The notes under the pieces were generated by a model that was not told the origin of the DNA, did no database searches, and saw nothing but the letters and a program-made list of their open reading frames with translations. The translations under genes were made by a program, and so were the position numbers. Positions 61,810 to 64,000 of a stretch of 64,000 nt of DNA are shown piece by piece. Each line of letters begins with the position of its first letter. Within the stretch, counting starts at the first letter, position 1. Origin of the DNA: Colwellia sp. E2M01 (lineage in GTDB: Bacteria > Pseudomonadota > Gammaproteobacteria > Enterobacterales > Alteromonadaceae); the NCBI RefSeq assembly GCF_018860585.1, contig NZ_JAHKPR010000081.1, positions 1 through 64,000 of the forward strand. The letters are read 5' to 3'.

Positions 61810-63369
61810 TTACCACCAGGTACCATAAATAATTACCAATATAATTACACAACCCATCGCGGCAATATTAAATGATTTTTCCGTAGAGAAGTTAATCGTA
61901 TCAATGTTTACAGAAGTGTCCTGATCACTTGGTTTACCCATAAGTGATACAAGCATTGACATCAATATACATAAAATAAATACAAGACCTATGCGGTCCA
62001 TAAACGGTAATTCAGGCCATAAAAATTTAAAGGCGAGTGAAAATATAGCTGAACTAATTGCCGCCGCTAGTGCACCTGTAGATGTTGTTCTTTTCCAAAA
62101 CATACCCATGATAAATATTGCGGTAATTCCCGGAGAAAACAACCCTGTAAACTCTTGAATATATTGAAAAGCTTGGTCAAACTTACCTAATAAGGGCTGT
62201 GCAGTAATTAGTGCCAATATTAATGCAACCACGGTTGTTATTCTTCCTACACCCACATAATGGTTTTGACTCTTATTTGGTTTAATACTCTTGTATAAAT
62301 CCATTGTAAAAATAGTAGAAATACTATTAGTCATCGAGGCAAGAGAAGAAACAATCGCGGCAACCAAAGCAGCAAACACTAACCCTTTAATACCTGAAGG
62401 CATTAAGCCCATCATCGACGGATAAGCTTGATCAGGTTTAGTGAGTGTTGGAAATAATATTATTGCTGCGATACCAGGTAATACAACAATAAAAGGCATA
62501 ATCAGTTTTAAATAAGCAGCAAAAACAATACCTTTCTGTGCTTCTTGTATGCTTTTAGCGGCTAAAGCTCGTTGAATGATATATTGGTTAAAACCCCAAT
62601 ATCCTATATTCATCACCCATAAACCACCAATAAGTACAGAAATACCTGGTAAGCTCATGTAATTAGGATTATCAGAGCTTAAAATCATATCAAAATGATC
62701 AGGGGCTTTTTCTGTTAAAATGTTGAATCCGGCGAATAGACCTTCGCCATTAGATACTTGTGTAAGGGCAAGGTAGCTTAAGAATAACCCACCAAATACC
62801 AATAAAACAACTTGAATTATATCAGTAAAAGCAACTGCTTTTAAGCCACCATAAAGTGAGTAAGCTACTGAAAAAATAGCAAGGAAAATCATACCTACCA
62901 TCCAGTCTATACCCGTAACCGTTTGTATTGCTAATCCGCCTAACCATAAAATAGAGGTTAAGTTAACAAAGACAAATACCACTAACCAAAATAAAGCTAA
63001 GGTTGTCTTAACTCTGCCATCAAAACGTTGTTCAAGATATTGTGGCATGGTAAATATTTTATTTTTTAAAAATATAGGTAACAGGTATTTTCCTACCAAT
63101 ACCAAGGTTATTGCCCCCATCCATTCATAAGAAGCAATAGCCAAACCAATAGCATAACCAGAGCCTGACATTCCTATTATTTGTTCCGCTGAAATATTGG
63201 CTGCAATTAACGAAGCTCCTATTGCCCACCAAGGAAGTGATTTACTTGCAAGAAAGTAATCTTCTGTGTTTCTGTCGCCTTTATGGTCATTTCTTGAAAT
63301 CCATAAAGCAATACAAAGTAGTACTATCACATAAGTGATAAAAACGGTGAAATCTAGTGTATCTAACAT
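61810..63369 (-). CDS. Sodium:solute symporter, sugar type (SSS/SGLT)
   Basis: 519 residues with about 14 membrane helices. SGLT-like motifs include EDYFLASKSLPWWAIGASLIAANISAEQIIGMSGSG, VFVNLTSILWLGGLAIQ and SLASMTNSISTIFTMDLY. It imports a sugar with sodium, here probably galactose, methyl-galactose or anhydrogalactose. It is on the minus strand, facing the esterase gene, with a 340-base divergent region towards the AraC gene. Confidence 0.9.
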   Translation of the reverse strand: MLDTLDFTVFITYVIVLLCIALWISRNDHKGDRNTEDYFLASKSLPWWAIGASLIAANISAEQIIGMSGSGYAIGLAIASYEWMGAITLVLVGKYLLPIFLKNKIFTMPQYLEQRFDGRVKTTLALFWLVVFVFVNLTSILWLGGLAIQTVTGIDWMVGMIFLAIFSVAYSLYGGLKAVAFTDIIQVVLLVFGGLFLSYLALTQVSNGEGLFAGFNILTEKAPDHFDMILSSDNPNYMSLPGISVLIGGLWVMNIGYWGFNQYIIQRALAAKSIQEAQKGIVFAAYLKLIMPFIVVLPGIAAIILFPTLTKPDQAYPSMMGLMPSGIKGLVFAALVAAIVSSLASMTNSISTIFTMDLYKSIKPNKSQNHYVGVGRITTVVALILALITAQPLLGKFDQAFQYIQEFTGLFSPGITAIFIMGMFWKRTTSTGALAAAISSAIFSLAFKFLWPELPFMDRIGLVFILCILMSMLVSLMGKPSDQDTSVNIDTINFSTEKSFNIAAMGCVIILVIIYGTWW

Positions 63370-63631
63370 TATTAACTTACCTTTTATGGCTAAATAGACG
63401 CTGATAGGCGTTATTTAGTTGTTATTTTTTATGACATTGAAACATGAAAAGTAAATAAAAAATAGCAGGAGAGGAAGTGATTTATTCAAGAAATATTATG
63501 AAAGTTATATTATGATTCTAATAAATATCATATAAATGTCTTTTTTTGATGGTGTTTAATGGTATTTGTATGATATATGTTAATTATATGATGATTTAGG
63601 GATGGCCAATATAGTTAAATATAAATAGTTA

Positions 63632-63643
63632 ATTGTTTACTAT
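63632..63643. promoter_or_regulatory. Operator-like site (ATTGTTTACTAT) between symporter and AraC genes
   Basis: Two mismatches from the shared palindrome, identical to the right-hand site before the GH2 gene. It is 66 bases before the AraC start and 262 from the symporter start, so it may belong to either. The region 63370-63709 shows nothing else. Confidence 0.45.
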
Positions 63644-63709
63644 TTTTGTTTTTTTGTATGAGTTGTATTTAATTTTTCGTGTTTTTTAAATGATTATTGT
63701 TGATATAGT

Positions 63710-64000
63710 ATGAGTAAAGAACAAGTATATTGTGAGCCGTTTTGTATTGAAGAGGGCTATCAATTTGAAATACATAAGGTTAAATACGATCAAGCCTCTT
63801 CTTATTCTTGTTTTATGCATTTTCATGAAGTGCATGAATTGATTCTTTTTGAGCAAATTGAAGGTAAATATTTTTACAGTCAGGGAGAGTCTGAGTTACA
63901 AAATAACGATATTGTTTATACTCCTGCATTAGAAACCCATGACTTTAAACTCAATCAGCAGCAAAAGTCGTGGTATATCATTCAGTTTATTCCAGAGCTT
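63710..64000 (+). CDS. AraC-type regulator, N-terminal part (cut by window end)
   Basis: 97 residues of an open frame that runs off the window. ATG at 63710. The visible part is a cupin-like ligand domain (MHFHEVHELILFEQIEGKYFYS, NNDIVYTPALETHDFKL) as in AraC/MelR-type sugar regulators; the DNA-binding domain would lie beyond the end. Divergent from the symporter, which it may control. Confidence 0.7.
   Translation, partial: MSKEQVYCEPFCIEEGYQFEIHKVKYDQASSYSCFMHFHEVHELILFEQIEGKYFYSQGESELQNNDIVYTPALETHDFKLNQQQKSWYIIQFIPEL

Overview
The window looks like the chromosome of a marine, low-GC gammaproteobacterium of the Alteromonadales (Colwellia/Thalassotalea/Paraglaciecola type). This is inferred from AT-rich sequence, a large TonB-dependent receptor, the receptor/tryptophan-halogenase-like/SapC gene order and the repeat families. 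Most of it is a polysaccharide-utilisation region for red-algal galactans (agar and porphyran), with an accessory island and an efflux operon embedded in it.

Layout. 0.4-5.7 kb (minus strand): a sulfatase, a GntR/FCD regulator and a GH50 agarase lipoprotein. 6.2-14.6 kb: a 1219-residue TonB-dependent receptor, a surface lipoprotein, a tryptophan-halogenase-like flavoprotein and a SapC-like protein. 15.1-20.7 kb: a very large FG-GAP/ASPIC/BIG2 lipoprotein followed by a broken, mosaic partial copy of itself. 21-24.2 kb: a Tat-exported dehydrogenase small subunit, a GMC oxidoreductase and a ThuA-domain protein. 24.3-27.3 kb: FdhD and a YdeP-type molybdopterin oxidoreductase. 27.4-32.7 kb: an island of orphan Rhs C-terminal toxin tips and immunity-like genes separated by copies of one hairpin repeat, ending in a REP-associated (Y1/HUH) transposase. 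33.2-38.6 kb: a GH86 agarase/porphyranase and a GH2 beta-galactosidase, divergent. 39-46.7 kb: a HAD phosphatase, a PfkB-type 2-keto-3-deoxy sugar-acid kinase, a GH117 anhydrogalactosidase and galT-galK-galE-galM. 46.9-52.4 kb: an RND efflux pump with its adaptor and a divergent LysR regulator. 53.1-55.9 kb: a secreted double-CBM6 protein with an unassigned GH-A/GH42-like catalytic region. 56.6-61.7 kb: P450, 2Fe-2S ferredoxin, ferredoxin reductase, zinc alcohol dehydrogenase and an esterase-D-type hydrolase, matching the known oxidative demethylation of 6-O-methyl-D-galactose. 61.8-63.4 kb: a sodium/sugar symporter. From 63.7 kb: the start of an AraC-type regulator cut by the window end.

How it fits together (inference from families). 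Extracellular or periplasmic GH50, GH86, the CBM6 enzyme and the sulfatase break and desulfate the galactan; the TonB receptor and lipoproteins bind and import oligomers; GH2 and GH117 release galactose and 3,6-anhydro-L-galactose. Galactose enters the Leloir genes, anhydrogalactose-derived keto-deoxy acid is phosphorylated by the PfkB kinase, and methylated galactose is demethylated by the P450 system. The formaldehyde released could be handled by the dehydrogenase/esterase pair and possibly by the formate-dehydrogenase-like protein.

The strongest unifying signal is a palindrome, ATTGTTAACAAT, found with few mismatches upstream of about a dozen of these transcription units and not seen upstream of the Rhs island, fdhD or the RND pump. 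It has the GT-N-AC core expected for GntR-family operators, so the local GntR/FCD protein is the leading candidate regulator. The strongest novelty candidates are this regulon, the hairpin-delimited Rhs cassette array, the unassigned CBM6 enzyme and the possible C3-oxidation module.
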